Assembly: GCF_003383095.1 (NCBI RefSeq)
Contig: NZ_PSYW01000001.1
Coordinates: 1,426,001 to 1,490,000, forward strand
Length of the DNA: 64,000 nt
Origin: Haloferax sp. Atlit-12N
GTDB taxonomy: Archaea > Halobacteriota > Halobacteria > Halobacteriales > Haloferacaceae
Reading direction: 5' to 3'
Shown here: piece after piece, positions 1 through 8,905 of the stretch
Layout: every line of letters begins with the position of its first letter
How positions within the stretch are numbered: the stretch's first letter is position 1
Notes under the pieces: model-generated
What the model saw: only the letters and a program-made list of their open reading frames with translations
Told to the model about the DNA's origin: nothing
Database searches by the model: none
Made by a program: the position numbers and the translations under genes

Positions 1-707
1 GTCTGGCGACGAGCAGGAGCATCTACATCACGCGCTTCCTGCAGTCGTACGGAATCCCGGTCGTCAACTCCCACGAGACCGCCGACATCTGCGCCGACAA
101 GGCGAAAAACAGCCTCGCGCTCGTGGACGCGGGCGTACCCACGCCGAACACGAAGGTGGCCTTCACAGTCGAGTCGGCGATGGAAATCGTCGAGGAGTTC
201 GGCTACCCCTGCGTCCTCAAGCCGGTCGTCGGCTCGTGGGGTCGCCTGATGGCGAAAATCGACTCCGAGGCGGCCGCCGAGGCCATCCTCGAACACAAGT
301 CGACGCTCGGCAACTACGAGCACAAGGTGTTCTACATCCAGGAGTTCGTCGAGAAGCCGGGCCGCGACATCCGCGTGCTCGCCACCGACGGCGAGCCCGT
401 GGCCGCGATGGTCCGCTCGTCGGACCACTGGCTCACGAACGCCGCGAAGGGCGCGAGCGTCGACGAGTTCGAACTCGACGACCGCGCGAAGGAACTCGTG
501 AAGCAGGCGTCCGACGCGGTCGGCGGCGGCCTGCTCGGCGTCGATCTCATGGAGACGGGAGATGACTACACCGTCCACGAGGTCAACCACACCGTCGAGT
601 TCAAGGCGCTCAACGACGCCGTCGAGACGGACGTTCCCGCGACAGTCGTCGACTGGCTCGAAGCCAAGGTCGACGGCGAGCAGTCGCTGGCGGAGGTCTC
701 GGCGTGA
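1..707 (+). CDS. lysX: LysX/ArgX-type amino-group-carrier ligase, 5' truncated by window edge
   Basis: ATP-grasp ligase that attaches glutamate (or alpha-aminoadipate) to the C-terminal Glu of the carrier protein LysW. It is the first step of the carrier-protected arginine (or lysine) route. The reading frame is open from base 3 and gives 234 residues; the N-terminal part, roughly 50-60 residues, lies outside the window. Visible family marks are SRSIYITRFLQSYGIPVVNS at the start of the fragment, the ATP-grasp stretch CVLKPVVGSWGRLM, and EVNHTVEFKALNDA near the end, the metal/substrate region. It overlaps argC by 4 nt (GTGA). The following argF and the absence of a lysine-specific gene suggest arginine synthesis, so argX may be the better name. 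The sequence alone does not settle the substrate. Confidence 0.93.
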   Translation, partial: LATSRSIYITRFLQSYGIPVVNSHETADICADKAKNSLALVDAGVPTPNTKVAFTVESAMEIVEEFGYPCVLKPVVGSWGRLMAKIDSEAAAEAILEHKSTLGNYEHKVFYIQEFVEKPGRDIRVLATDGEPVAAMVRSSDHWLTNAAKGASVDEFELDDRAKELVKQASDAVGGGLLGVDLMETGDDYTVHEVNHTVEFKALNDAVETDVPATVVDWLEAKVDGEQSLAEVSA

Positions 708-1747
708 GCGACCAACTCACTGCGGGCGTCGTCGGCGGCTCCGGCTTCACCGGCGGCGAACTGCTCCGCCTGCTCGACGGCCACCCGAACTTCGACGTCG
801 AACAGGCGACGAGCCGCTCCTACGAGCGCAAGACCGTCGGCCATGTCCACCCGAACCTTCGTCACCTCGACCTCCGTTTCACCTCGCCGGAGGACCTCGA
901 ATCAGTCGACGTGCTGTTCACGGCGACGCCCCACGGCGTCTCGATGGAGCACATCGACGCCTTTCAGGACGCGGCGGACACCGTCGTCGACCTCTCTGCG
1001 GACTTCCGTCTCTCCGAGGCGGCGCAGTACGACGAGTGGTACGACGGCCACGTCTGCCCGGAATACCTCGAACAGTCGGAGTACGCGCTCCCCGAACTGA
1101 ACCGCGAGAACCTCCCCGGCGCGGACCTCATCGCCGCGGGCGGCTGTAACGCGACCGCGACGATTCTCGGCCTCAAGCCGCTTTTCGACGCCGGCATCCT
1201 CTCCGGCGACGAGCAGGTCGTCGTGGACGTGAAAGTCGGCTCGTCGGAGGGCGGCGCGGGCGCGAGCAAGGCGTCGTCGCACGCCGAGCGCTCGGGCATC
1301 GTCCGCCCCTACGCGCCGACCGGCCACCGCCACGAGGCCGAAATCGAGGAGTACCTCGGCCTCTCGGTCTCGTTTACCGTCCACGCGGTCGACATGGTTC
1401 GCGGCGCGGCGGCGACCTGTCACGTCTTCCCCGACGGCCCCGTCTCGAAGGGCGACATGTGGAAAGCGTTCCGCGGGTCCTACGGCGACGAACCGTTCAT
1501 GCGAACCGTCGCCGGCGGCGGCGGCGTCTACCGCTACCCGGAACCGAAGTCGGTCGCCGGGACGAACTTCGGCGAGGTCGGCTTCGAAATCGACCCCGGA
1601 AACCGACGACTCGTCGTCTTCTCGGCCATCGACAACATGATGAAAGGCTCCGCGGGGCAGGCGGTCCACGCCGCCAACATCGCGCTCGGGCTGGATGAGA
1701 CCGCCGGACTCGACTTCACCGGCTTCCACCCCATCGGCTCGCCCTGA
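704..1747 (+). CDS. argC: N-acetyl/[LysW]-gamma-glutamyl-phosphate reductase
   Basis: NADPH-dependent reductase that turns the carrier-bound glutamyl phosphate into the semialdehyde, the third step of the pathway. The 347-residue length is normal for the family. The dinucleotide-binding loop GGSGFTGGELLRLL is at residues 11-24, and the catalytic cysteine is Cys148 in AAGGCNATATILG. The start is GTG at 704, chosen because it overlaps the lysX stop by 4 nt and leaves the Rossmann fold near the N-terminus. A gap of 54 nt separates it from argB, the widest break inside the overlapping part of the operon. Confidence 0.96.
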   Translation: MSDQLTAGVVGGSGFTGGELLRLLDGHPNFDVEQATSRSYERKTVGHVHPNLRHLDLRFTSPEDLESVDVLFTATPHGVSMEHIDAFQDAADTVVDLSADFRLSEAAQYDEWYDGHVCPEYLEQSEYALPELNRENLPGADLIAAGGCNATATILGLKPLFDAGILSGDEQVVVDVKVGSSEGGAGASKASSHAERSGIVRPYAPTGHRHEAEIEEYLGLSVSFTVHAVDMVRGAAATCHVFPDGPVSKGDMWKAFRGSYGDEPFMRTVAGGGGVYRYPEPKSVAGTNFGEVGFEIDPGNRRLVVFSAIDNMMKGSAGQAVHAANIALGLDETAGLDFTGFHPIGSP

Positions 1748-1801
1748 CCGCACCGCCCCCGAACGCTCGCCCCGACCCACGATTTACGCACCATTTCGAC
1801 T

Positions 1802-2734
1802 ATGACAGGATACACACGCGAGGAACTGCTCGCGGCACACGAACAGCTCGTCGATAACGAAGACAACCTCATCGCTGACGGTGGCAAGGAGCCGCCGGTC
1901 GTCGTCAAAATCGGCGGCGCGAAGGCCGTCGACCCGAAGGGAGCCGTCTCCGACGTGGCCCACCTCGTCGCTAACGGCACCGACGTGGTCGTCGTCCACG
2001 GCGGTTCGACCGCCGTCGACGAGACGCTCGAAGAACTCGGCGAGGAGCCGACGTACGTCGAGTCGCCCTCGGGCGTCTCCGGCCGCTTCACCGACGAGCG
2101 CACCATGGAGGTCTTCTCGATGGTGATGCCCGGCAAGCTCAACACGGACCTGACGGCGCTGTTCCGCGAGGCGGGCGTCGACGCGCTCGGCCTCTCGGGC
2201 GTCGACGGCGGCCTCCTGACCGGGCCGCGCAAATCGGCCGTCCGCGTCGTCGAAGACGGCAAGAAGAAAATCAAGCGCGGCGACCACTCCGGGAAGATTA
2301 CCTCGGTGAACGCGACGCTCCTCGAAACCCTCCTCGACGGCGGCTACACGCCCATCGTGACCGTTCCGATGCTCGCCGACGACGGCGTGCCGGTCAACGC
2401 TGACGCCGACCGCGCCGCCGCCGCGGTCGCGGGCGCGCTCGGCGCGAAACTCGTCGTCCTCACCGACGTGAAGGGCGTCTACGCCGACCCCGACGACGAA
2501 TCGACGCTCATCGAGACGGCCGACACGCCCGAGGAGTTCTCGGCGCTCGAATCGGCCGCCGAGGGGTTCATGACCAAGAAGGTCATGGCCGCGAAGGAGG
2601 CGCTCGACGGCGGGGCCGCCGAGGTCATCGTCTCCGACGCGAACCTGAACGACCCCATCGTGACGGCGCTCAACGGCGGCGGCACGCACGTGACGCCCGG
2701 CGCGCTGGTCGAAGCCGAGGGGGCCGAACAATGA
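1802..2734 (+). CDS. argB: Acetylglutamate / [LysW]-glutamate kinase
   Basis: Amino-acid kinase that phosphorylates the gamma-carboxyl of carrier-bound glutamate. The glycine-rich start of the fold, VVVKIGGAKAVDPKG, begins only near residue 35. The protein therefore carries an N-terminal extension of about 33 residues (MTGYTREELLAAHEQL...) that most ArgB/LysZ proteins lack. Further marks are VVVHGGSTAVDETL, ALGLSGVDGGLLTGPRK and the ATP-site stretch LVVLTDVKGVYADPDD. The stop overlaps the argD start (ATGA), so the two are probably translationally coupled. A start nearer residue 30 cannot be excluded, but no clear ATG or GTG with a ribosome site is visible there. Confidence 0.95.
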   Translation: MTGYTREELLAAHEQLVDNEDNLIADGGKEPPVVVKIGGAKAVDPKGAVSDVAHLVANGTDVVVVHGGSTAVDETLEELGEEPTYVESPSGVSGRFTDERTMEVFSMVMPGKLNTDLTALFREAGVDALGLSGVDGGLLTGPRKSAVRVVEDGKKKIKRGDHSGKITSVNATLLETLLDGGYTPIVTVPMLADDGVPVNADADRAAAAVAGALGAKLVVLTDVKGVYADPDDESTLIETADTPEEFSALESAAEGFMTKKVMAAKEALDGGAAEVIVSDANLNDPIVTALNGGGTHVTPGALVEAEGAEQ

Positions 2735-3867
2735 GCGGCTTCGTCTTCAACGAGAAGCCCATCGCCATCGAGTCCGGCGAGGGACCGTACCTCTACTCGG
2801 ACGACGGCACCGAGTACCTCGACTTCGGTGCGAGCTACGCCGTCGCGGCGCTCGGCCACTCCCACCCCGCGGTCACCTCCGCGATTCAGGAGCAGGCCGC
2901 GAAGCTGACCTACGTGCAGGCGTCGTATCCCGTCGAGGTCCGCACGGAACTCTACGAGAAGCTGGCGACGCTCGCGCCCGGCGACATCTCGAACGTCTGG
3001 CTCTGTAACTCCGGCACGGAGGCAAACGAGGCGGCGATGAAGTTCGCCCGCTCCGCGACCGGCCGCCAGAAAATCGTCGCCACGAAGCGCGCCTTCCACG
3101 GCCGCACCCTCGGGAGCCTCGCGCTCACGTGGAAACAGAAGTACAAGAAGCCCTACGAGCCGGTCGCCGGCGGCGTCGAGTTCGTCAGCTACGGCGACGA
3201 GGAGGAACTCGCCGAGGCCGTCGACGACGAGACGGCTGCGGTCTTCTTAGAGCCGATTCAGGGCGAAGGCGGCATCAACCCCGCCACGGCTGAGTACCTC
3301 CAGACCGCCCGCGACCTGACCGACGACGCAGGTGCCGCGCTCGTCTTCGACGAGATTCAGACCGGCATCGGTCGCACCGGGTCGCTGTGGGCCTGCGAGA
3401 ACGCCGGCGTCGTCCCCGACATCCTGACGAGCGCGAAGGGCATCGCCAACGGCCTGCCCCTCGGCGCGACGCTCTGTGCCGACTGGATTGCGGACGGTGC
3501 GGCCTCCCACGGCTCGACGTTCTCCGGCGGCCCCGTGGTCTGCGCGGCGGCGAACGCCACCCTCGACACCATCGTCGAGGAGGACCTGCCCGGCCACGCG
3601 GCCGCGGTGGGCGACTACCTCACGACGGAACTCGAAGCCGCCGTCGAGGAACACGACCTGCCGGTCCGCGAGGTCCGCGGCGACGGTCTCATGATCGGCG
3701 TCGAGGTCAAACGCGGCGCGAACCGCACGCTGAAGCACCTCGCGCTGTCCGAGCAGTTGCTCGCGCTCCCCGCGGGCCGGACGGTCGTCCGGTTCCTGCC
3801 GCCGCTCGTCATCGATGAGGAGCATGCCGACCGCGCGGTCGACGCCATGGCGAACGTGTTATCATGA
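2731..3867 (+). CDS. argD: Acetylornithine / [LysW]-aminoadipate-semialdehyde aminotransferase
   Basis: Class III PLP aminotransferase that aminates the carrier-bound semialdehyde to ornithine. At 378 residues it is typical in length. The PLP phosphate region is LCNSGTEANEAAMKFAR (residues 91-107). VFDEIQTGIGRTG (205-217) holds the aspartate that contacts the pyridine ring, and the Schiff-base lysine is Lys236 in ILTSAKGIANGLPLG. Both ends overlap neighbours by 4 nt (ATGA with argB and with argE), which fits one polycistronic message. Confidence 0.96.
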   Translation: MSGFVFNEKPIAIESGEGPYLYSDDGTEYLDFGASYAVAALGHSHPAVTSAIQEQAAKLTYVQASYPVEVRTELYEKLATLAPGDISNVWLCNSGTEANEAAMKFARSATGRQKIVATKRAFHGRTLGSLALTWKQKYKKPYEPVAGGVEFVSYGDEEELAEAVDDETAAVFLEPIQGEGGINPATAEYLQTARDLTDDAGAALVFDEIQTGIGRTGSLWACENAGVVPDILTSAKGIANGLPLGATLCADWIADGAASHGSTFSGGPVVCAAANATLDTIVEEDLPGHAAAVGDYLTTELEAAVEEHDLPVREVRGDGLMIGVEVKRGANRTLKHLALSEQLLALPAGRTVVRFLPPLVIDEEHADRAVDAMANVLS

Positions 3868-5003
3868 ACGCCGAAATCGACCGCGAGGAAGGTAGCGAGG
3901 CGGAAGCGACGACGAAGACAGAGATGGAGACAGAGGCAGAGACGACGCCCGACGCCGACACCGACGCCCTCGACGAGGGCGAGTGGGCCGACGCGCGCCA
4001 CCTCCTCTACGACATGGTCTCGACGCCCTCGGTGTCGGGCGACGAGGAGGCGGCCGCCGAGGTCCTGAAAGCGTTCTTCGAGGCGCACGACCGCGAGGTC
4101 TGGATAGACGAGGTCGGCAACGTCCGCGCGCCAGCCGACGACGCGGTGCTTCTCACCTCCCACATCGACACCGTCCCCGGCGACGTGCCGGTGAAGATAG
4201 AAGACGGCGTCCTCTGGGGTCGCGGGAGCGTCGACGCGACGGGACCGCTCTGTTCGATGGCCGCGGCGGCCGTCGAGACGGGCGTCTCGTTCGTCGGCGT
4301 CGTCGGCGAGGAGACCTCCTCGCGCGGCGCGTGGCACCTCGTGGAGGACCGCGAGGAACCCGACGCGGTCGTCAACGGCGAACCCTCGGGCTGGGACGGC
4401 GTCACGCTCGGCTACCGCGGGTTCCTCTCCGGGACGTACATCTCGACGAGCGAACTCGGTCACTCCTCGCGTCCCGAGGAGAACGCCATCCAGTCCGCGG
4501 TCGCGTGGTGGTCCCGCGTGGCCGACTTCTTCGACGAGGAGCGCGACGGCGTCTTCGACACGGTGACGACCAAGCCCGTGACGTTCGACGGCGGCCCGAC
4601 CGAGGACGGCCTCGCGGTCGAGGCGACGGTTGACGTGCAGTTCCGCGTCCCGCCGCGGCTCACCATCGACGACGTGCGCGAGGTCGCCGAGAGCGAACTC
4701 ACCCGCGGCGGCGTCCACTGGAACAAACCCATCCCGCCGGTCATGATGAGCCCCCGCACCGACGTGGCGCGGGCGTTCCGCGTCGCCATCCGCAACGTCG
4801 GCGGCGTAAAGCCCCGGCTCCTCCGGAAGACCGGAACCAGCGACATGAACATCTTCGCCGGGACGTGGGACTGCCCGATGGCGACCTACGGCCCCGGCGA
4901 CTCGGACCTCGACCACGCCCCGAACGAACACCTCGACCTCGCCGAGTTCGACAGCGCCATCGACGTGCTCGTCGACGTGTGCGAGCGCCTCGCCGACGAC
5001 TGA
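3864..5003 (+). CDS. argE: [LysW]-ornithine/lysine hydrolase (M20 family deacylase)
   Basis: Zinc hydrolase that releases ornithine from the carrier; usually called LysK or ArgE. The M20 metal site is visible as LLTSHIDTVPGD (metal His/Asp), GVLWGRGSVDATGPLC and GVVGEETSSRGAWHL (catalytic Glu-Glu), with a late PGDSDLDHAPNEHLDL carrying the last metal His. The first 45 or so residues are an acidic, low-complexity leader rich in E, T and D (TEMETEAETTPDADTD). It precedes the catalytic core, which starts near HLLYDMVSTPSVSG. The ATGA overlap with argD supports the upstream start, but a start at the internal Met near base 3927 is possible. Confidence 0.93.
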   Translation: MNAEIDREEGSEAEATTKTEMETEAETTPDADTDALDEGEWADARHLLYDMVSTPSVSGDEEAAAEVLKAFFEAHDREVWIDEVGNVRAPADDAVLLTSHIDTVPGDVPVKIEDGVLWGRGSVDATGPLCSMAAAAVETGVSFVGVVGEETSSRGAWHLVEDREEPDAVVNGEPSGWDGVTLGYRGFLSGTYISTSELGHSSRPEENAIQSAVAWWSRVADFFDEERDGVFDTVTTKPVTFDGGPTEDGLAVEATVDVQFRVPPRLTIDDVREVAESELTRGGVHWNKPIPPVMMSPRTDVARAFRVAIRNVGGVKPRLLRKTGTSDMNIFAGTWDCPMATYGPGDSDLDHAPNEHLDLAEFDSAIDVLVDVCERLADD

Positions 5004-5072
5004 GGCGAGACGAGCGGCGGCGACCGAACGACCGAGACGACGAACCGACACGGAGACACGACACACGACACA

Positions 5073-5972
5073 ATGCTCGAAACCACCCACTTCACCGACA
5101 TCGACGACATCAGCGCATCGGAGTTAGACCGCGTTCTCACCCGCGCCGCCGACATCAAGTCCGGCGACGACGAGGCGCAGCTCACCCGAGCGACGCTGGC
5201 GATGCTCTTCGAGAAGCCGAGTACCCGGACGCGTGTCTCCTTCGAGACGGGGATGACCGAACTGGGCGGCCACGCGCTGTTCCTCGGCCCCGAGGACATC
5301 CAGCTCGGCCACGGCGAGCCGCTTTCGGACACCGCGCGCGTGCTGGGTCGCTACGGCGACGCCATCATGGTCCGCCTGTTCGACCACGAGGACCTGCTCG
5401 AAATCGCCGAGCACTCCGACGCGCCGGTCATCAACGGCCTGACCGACGACGCCCACCCCTGCCAGACGCTCGCCGACCTGCTCACCATCCGCGAACACGT
5501 CGGCGACTTCGACGAGGTGCAGGCCGCATGGGTCGGCGACGGCAACAACGTCGGCCAGTCGTTCGTCCTCGGCTGTGCGATGGCCGGCATCGACCTCACC
5601 GTGGCGACCCCGCCGGAGTACGGCGTCGACGACGACGTGCTCGAAAAGGCGGACGAACTCGGCTCGACCCCGACGATTACGACCGACCCCGAGGAGGCCG
5701 TCGCGGACGCCGACGTGGTCTACACCGACGTGTGGATTTCGATGGGCCAAGAGGACCAACGCCACGAGAAACTGCAGGCGTTCGAGGGGTTCCAACTCAA
5801 CGAGGACCTGCTGTCCGACACCGACGCGAAGGTCATGCACTGCCTGCCGGCCCACCGCGGCGAGGAGATTACCGGCGACGTGCTCGAAGGCGAGCGCTCG
5901 CTCGTCTGGGACCAGGCGGAGAACCGCCTGCACGCCCAGAAGGGACTCATCGTCGAACTGCTCGAAGAATAG
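5073..5972 (+). CDS. argF: Ornithine carbamoyltransferase
   Basis: Converts ornithine and carbamoyl phosphate to citrulline, the last step encoded here. The length of 299 residues is normal. The carbamoyl-phosphate loop FEKPSTRTRVSFE has STRTR at 50-54, the HPCQ motif is at 128-131, and HCLPAHRGEEI carries the ornithine-site cysteine. It is the final gene of the arginine run, 69 nt after argE, and is followed at once by a hairpin with a T tract, so the operon probably ends here. argG and argH are not in the window. Confidence 0.97.
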   Translation: MLETTHFTDIDDISASELDRVLTRAADIKSGDDEAQLTRATLAMLFEKPSTRTRVSFETGMTELGGHALFLGPEDIQLGHGEPLSDTARVLGRYGDAIMVRLFDHEDLLEIAEHSDAPVINGLTDDAHPCQTLADLLTIREHVGDFDEVQAAWVGDGNNVGQSFVLGCAMAGIDLTVATPPEYGVDDDVLEKADELGSTPTITTDPEEAVADADVVYTDVWISMGQEDQRHEKLQAFEGFQLNEDLLSDTDAKVMHCLPAHRGEEITGDVLEGERSLVWDQAENRLHAQKGLIVELLEE

Positions 5973-5980
5973 CCGGGTCT

Positions 5981-6000
5981 GCGGCGGTCGCCGCTCTTTT
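5981..6000 (+). terminator. Intrinsic-type terminator after argF
   Basis: A perfect 6-bp inverted repeat (GCGGCG, 2-nt loop, CGCCGC) directly followed by TCTTTT, 8 nt after the argF stop. It lies between convergent genes and would end the arginine operon transcript. Confidence 0.6.
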
Positions 6001-6007
6001 CAGCTTC

Positions 6008-6478
6008 TCAGAGGACGCCGTCGAGCGCGGGGTACGACGCTCCGAGGACGGCCCCGTAGACGACGTGGCCGACGAGGCTCGTCACGTTCACGTTCGGGAG
6101 CGGCGGGTTCGCGGGCGAGCCGACCGCACCGAGCCACACGGGCATGACCAAGACGGCGAGGACGGCCCAGAGGACGACGCCGTAGGCGACGCCCGCCCCG
6201 AGCGACCTGCTCGAACCGTCGAGGTCGAAGTCGAGGGCGCTCACGAGGCCGGCGAACGCGACGCCGAGAATCGCGCCGTGGGCGACGTGGATGGTGAAGC
6301 CGGCGGCCCCGCCCATCAAGCCGTACATCGAGGGAATGGCGACTTCGAGGACCGGCCGCATCTGGACGACCATCATCGCACCCATCACGACGGCGGCGAG
6401 CGAGCCGGCGGCGACGCCGGCGCGCCAGGAGGCGGTCGTCGTCGATTCGAGTCGTGTCGTGGCTGTTTCAGAGGCCAT
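6008..6478 (-). CDS. Haloarchaeal multi-pass membrane protein, unknown function
   Basis: A 156-residue protein with about four predicted membrane segments: AGVAAGSLAAVVMGAMMVV, FTIHVAHGAILGVAFAGLV, AYGVVLWAVLAVLVMPVWLG and a C-terminal SLVGHVVYGAVLGASYP. Histidines inside two of the helices (HVAHG and GHVVYG) sit in similar contexts, which hints at an internally repeated four-helix unit. I recognise no named family. The ATG at 6478 was chosen because a TATA-like element on the minus strand (6497-6508) lies 19-30 nt upstream, giving a leaderless message; an ATG at 6502 would fall inside that element. Convergent with argF. Confidence 0.75.
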   Translation of the reverse strand: MASETATTRLESTTTASWRAGVAAGSLAAVVMGAMMVVQMRPVLEVAIPSMYGLMGGAAGFTIHVAHGAILGVAFAGLVSALDFDLDGSSRSLGAGVAYGVVLWAVLAVLVMPVWLGAVGSPANPPLPNVNVTSLVGHVVYGAVLGASYPALDGVL

Positions 6479-6593
6479 GGCTAGCGTGCCAACGCCTATC
6501 ATGATAATGCTCTCTCGGACGGGCGACGCCGCCGCATCGCGGAGGTACGCTTATACGGTCCCCGTCATCTCCGGCGGTGTCGGGTGCTCCGAG

Positions 6594-6603
6594 CCTTTTA
6601 ATC
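6594..6603 (+). promoter_or_regulatory. TATA element of the rad3-type helicase gene
   Basis: CCTTTTAATC centred 27 nt before the GTG at 6626. The spacing selects that GTG as the start of a leaderless transcript. Confidence 0.6.
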
Positions 6604-6625
6604 GGATGGCGGCCGAGATTCTCCC

Positions 6626-8830
6626 GTGGCCCACGCCAACGGCGCACCCGACGACGGCGACGCGGACGGAGCGTGGCGGTTCTTCCCGTACGACGAGCCG
6701 TACCCCAATCAGGAGGCGGCGATGTCCGGCATCGCCGACGCCCTCGACGACGAGCGGAACGTCCTCCTCGAAGGGGCGACCGGGACCGGGAAGACCATCT
6801 CCGCGCTCGTGCCCGCGCTCTCGTACGCCCGCGAGCACGACAAGACGGTCGTCATCACGACGAACGTCCACCAGCAGATGCGCCAGTTCGTCGAGGACGC
6901 CCGCGCCATCACCAGAGAGGAGGCCATCCGCGCGGTGGTGTTCCGCGGGAAGTCCTCGATGTGCCACATCGACGTGGGCTTTCAGGAGTGTCAGACCCTC
7001 CGCGATACGACCCGGAGCATCGTCGAAAAGGAGTCCGACAAGGCCGAACTCTCAGAGCAGGCGCAGTCGCTCCTCGACGGGATGCGAGAGGGCGAGTCCG
7101 GCGCGGCCGACGCGCGAAGCGCCGTCACGGACGAACTCGACAGCATCGACGACGAACTGGAAGAGTTGAAGGAGGGCAACTACTGCGAGCACTACTACAA
7201 CAACCTCACGCGGAACACCGACGAGTTCTTCCAGTGGCTGTTCGACGACGTGCGGACGCCCGACGAGATTTTCGAGTACGCGGGGAAGCAGAACCTCTGC
7301 GGCTACGAACTGCTCAAGGAGGGCATGGAGGGCATCGACCTCGTCGTCTGCAACTACCACCACCTGCTCGACCCGATGATTCGCGAGCAGTTCTTCCGGT
7401 GGCTGGACCGCGACCCCGACGACGTGATTACGGTGTTCGACGAGGCGCACAACATCGAGAGCGCGGCCCGCGACCACGCGAGTCGCGCGCTCACCGAGAA
7501 CACGCTCGAAAGCGCGATGAACGAGTTGGAAGACGAAGACGACTCGCGGGCCGAGAGCGCCCGCAACGTCATCGGGACGTTCCTCGACTCGTTGCGCGAC
7601 AGCTACGAGGAGGCGTTCGGCTTCGGCGAGCGCGAGCAGGTCGGCGAGAACTGGTACGACCTCTCTATCGCCAATCAGGGCCGCCGCGACGACCTGACGA
7701 TGGACTTCCTGCAGTCCTACGAGGGCCGCGGCATCGACGTGGAGGTCGAACTCGCCCTCCAGTTGGGCAAGCAGTTAGACGAGCAGTACGAAGACGCGTA
7801 CAAGAACGGCGAGGCGACGACGCGCAAGGAGTGCCAGACGCTACAGGCCGCGAACTTCATCGCCGACTGGACGGAGATGGGCGGCGAACTCGGCCGCCAC
7901 CCGATGCTGTCGGTCCGCCGCGACGGCGGCACCGACGAGATTTACGGCCGCGCCGAACTGTACACCTGCATCCCGCGAGAGGTCACGAAGGAACTGTTCG
8001 AGGAGGTCCACGCGAGCATCCTGATGTCGGCGACGCTCCGGCCGTTCGACGTGACGGAGGGCACGCTCGGCCTCGAAAAACCGGTGACGATGGCCTACGG
8101 CCTCGAATACCCCGAGGAGAACCGCCGGACGTTTTCGGTGTCGCTGCCCGCGCTGTTCTCCTCCGAGCGCGACGACCCGGGCACGCAGGAGACAATCGAA
8201 GGGATGCTCGCGGACGCGGCCGCCTTCACGCCGGGCAACACGCTCGTGTTCTTCCCGTCGTACGCCGAGGCGGAGCGCTACCACGAGCGTCTGCGTGCGA
8301 ACCCGGACGTCGACGCGGAACTGTTCTTGGACGAGCCGGGCGTCCGCGCCGAAGAGATGCGCCGGGAGTTCGTCGGCAAGGACGGCGCGGTGCTTCTCAC
8401 CTCGCTGTGGGGGACGCTCGCCGAGGGCGTGAGCTTCGACGGCGACGACGCCCGAACCGTCGTGGTCGTCGGCGTTCCCTATCCTCACCTCTCCGAGCGG
8501 TTGGAGGCAGTACAGGCCGCCTACGACCGCGCCTACCGCGGCAAGAAGGACGCCGGCTGGCGCTACGCCGTCGAGATTCCGACGATTCGGAAGACCAGAC
8601 AGGCGCTCGGGCGGGTCATCCGCGCGCCCGACGACTTCGGCGTCCGCGTGCTGGCCGACAAGCGCTACACCCGCGAGAGCTCCTCCATGGGGAAGTACGG
8701 CGTCCGCGGGTCGTTCCCGGTCGAAGAGCGCGCGGAGATGGTCGACATCGCGCCGAACAAACTCAAGTTCGCGATGCTGAACTTCTACAACGACCACGAC
8801 GCCTACGACGGCGACCCGCCGCGGCCCTGA
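6626..8830 (+). CDS. rad3: Rad3/XPD-type iron-sulfur DNA helicase
   Basis: Superfamily 2 helicase with a 4Fe-4S cluster, expected to unwind DNA 5' to 3' in repair. Walker A is GATGTGKT (50-57) and the DEAH box is at 272-275. Four cysteines that would hold the cluster are Cys113 (SSMCHID), Cys122 (QECQ), Cys187 (NYCEHYY) and Cys225 (NLCGYEL), placed between motifs I and II as in XPD and DinG. Later motifs include ILMSATLRPFD, LLTSLWGTLAEGVSFDG and the motif VI stretch QALGRVIRAPDDFGVRVLAD. The length of 734 residues is full. The start is a leaderless GTG. It stands alone, not in an operon. Confidence 0.93.
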   Translation: MAHANGAPDDGDADGAWRFFPYDEPYPNQEAAMSGIADALDDERNVLLEGATGTGKTISALVPALSYAREHDKTVVITTNVHQQMRQFVEDARAITREEAIRAVVFRGKSSMCHIDVGFQECQTLRDTTRSIVEKESDKAELSEQAQSLLDGMREGESGAADARSAVTDELDSIDDELEELKEGNYCEHYYNNLTRNTDEFFQWLFDDVRTPDEIFEYAGKQNLCGYELLKEGMEGIDLVVCNYHHLLDPMIREQFFRWLDRDPDDVITVFDEAHNIESAARDHASRALTENTLESAMNELEDEDDSRAESARNVIGTFLDSLRDSYEEAFGFGEREQVGENWYDLSIANQGRRDDLTMDFLQSYEGRGIDVEVELALQLGKQLDEQYEDAYKNGEATTRKECQTLQAANFIADWTEMGGELGRHPMLSVRRDGGTDEIYGRAELYTCIPREVTKELFEEVHASILMSATLRPFDVTEGTLGLEKPVTMAYGLEYPEENRRTFSVSLPALFSSERDDPGTQETIEGMLADAAAFTPGNTLVFFPSYAEAERYHERLRANPDVDAELFLDEPGVRAEEMRREFVGKDGAVLLTSLWGTLAEGVSFDGDDARTVVVVGVPYPHLSERLEAVQAAYDRAYRGKKDAGWRYAVEIPTIRKTRQALGRVIRAPDDFGVRVLADKRYTRESSSMGKYGVRGSFPVEERAEMVDIAPNKLKFAMLNFYNDHDAYDGDPPRP

Positions 8831-8905
8831 GCGGGTCGCGGTCGGCACGGACACGTCGGTCGCGACCGCCGTGCAATTCTTACCTGTTCGAACCAACACA
8901 GGGTG

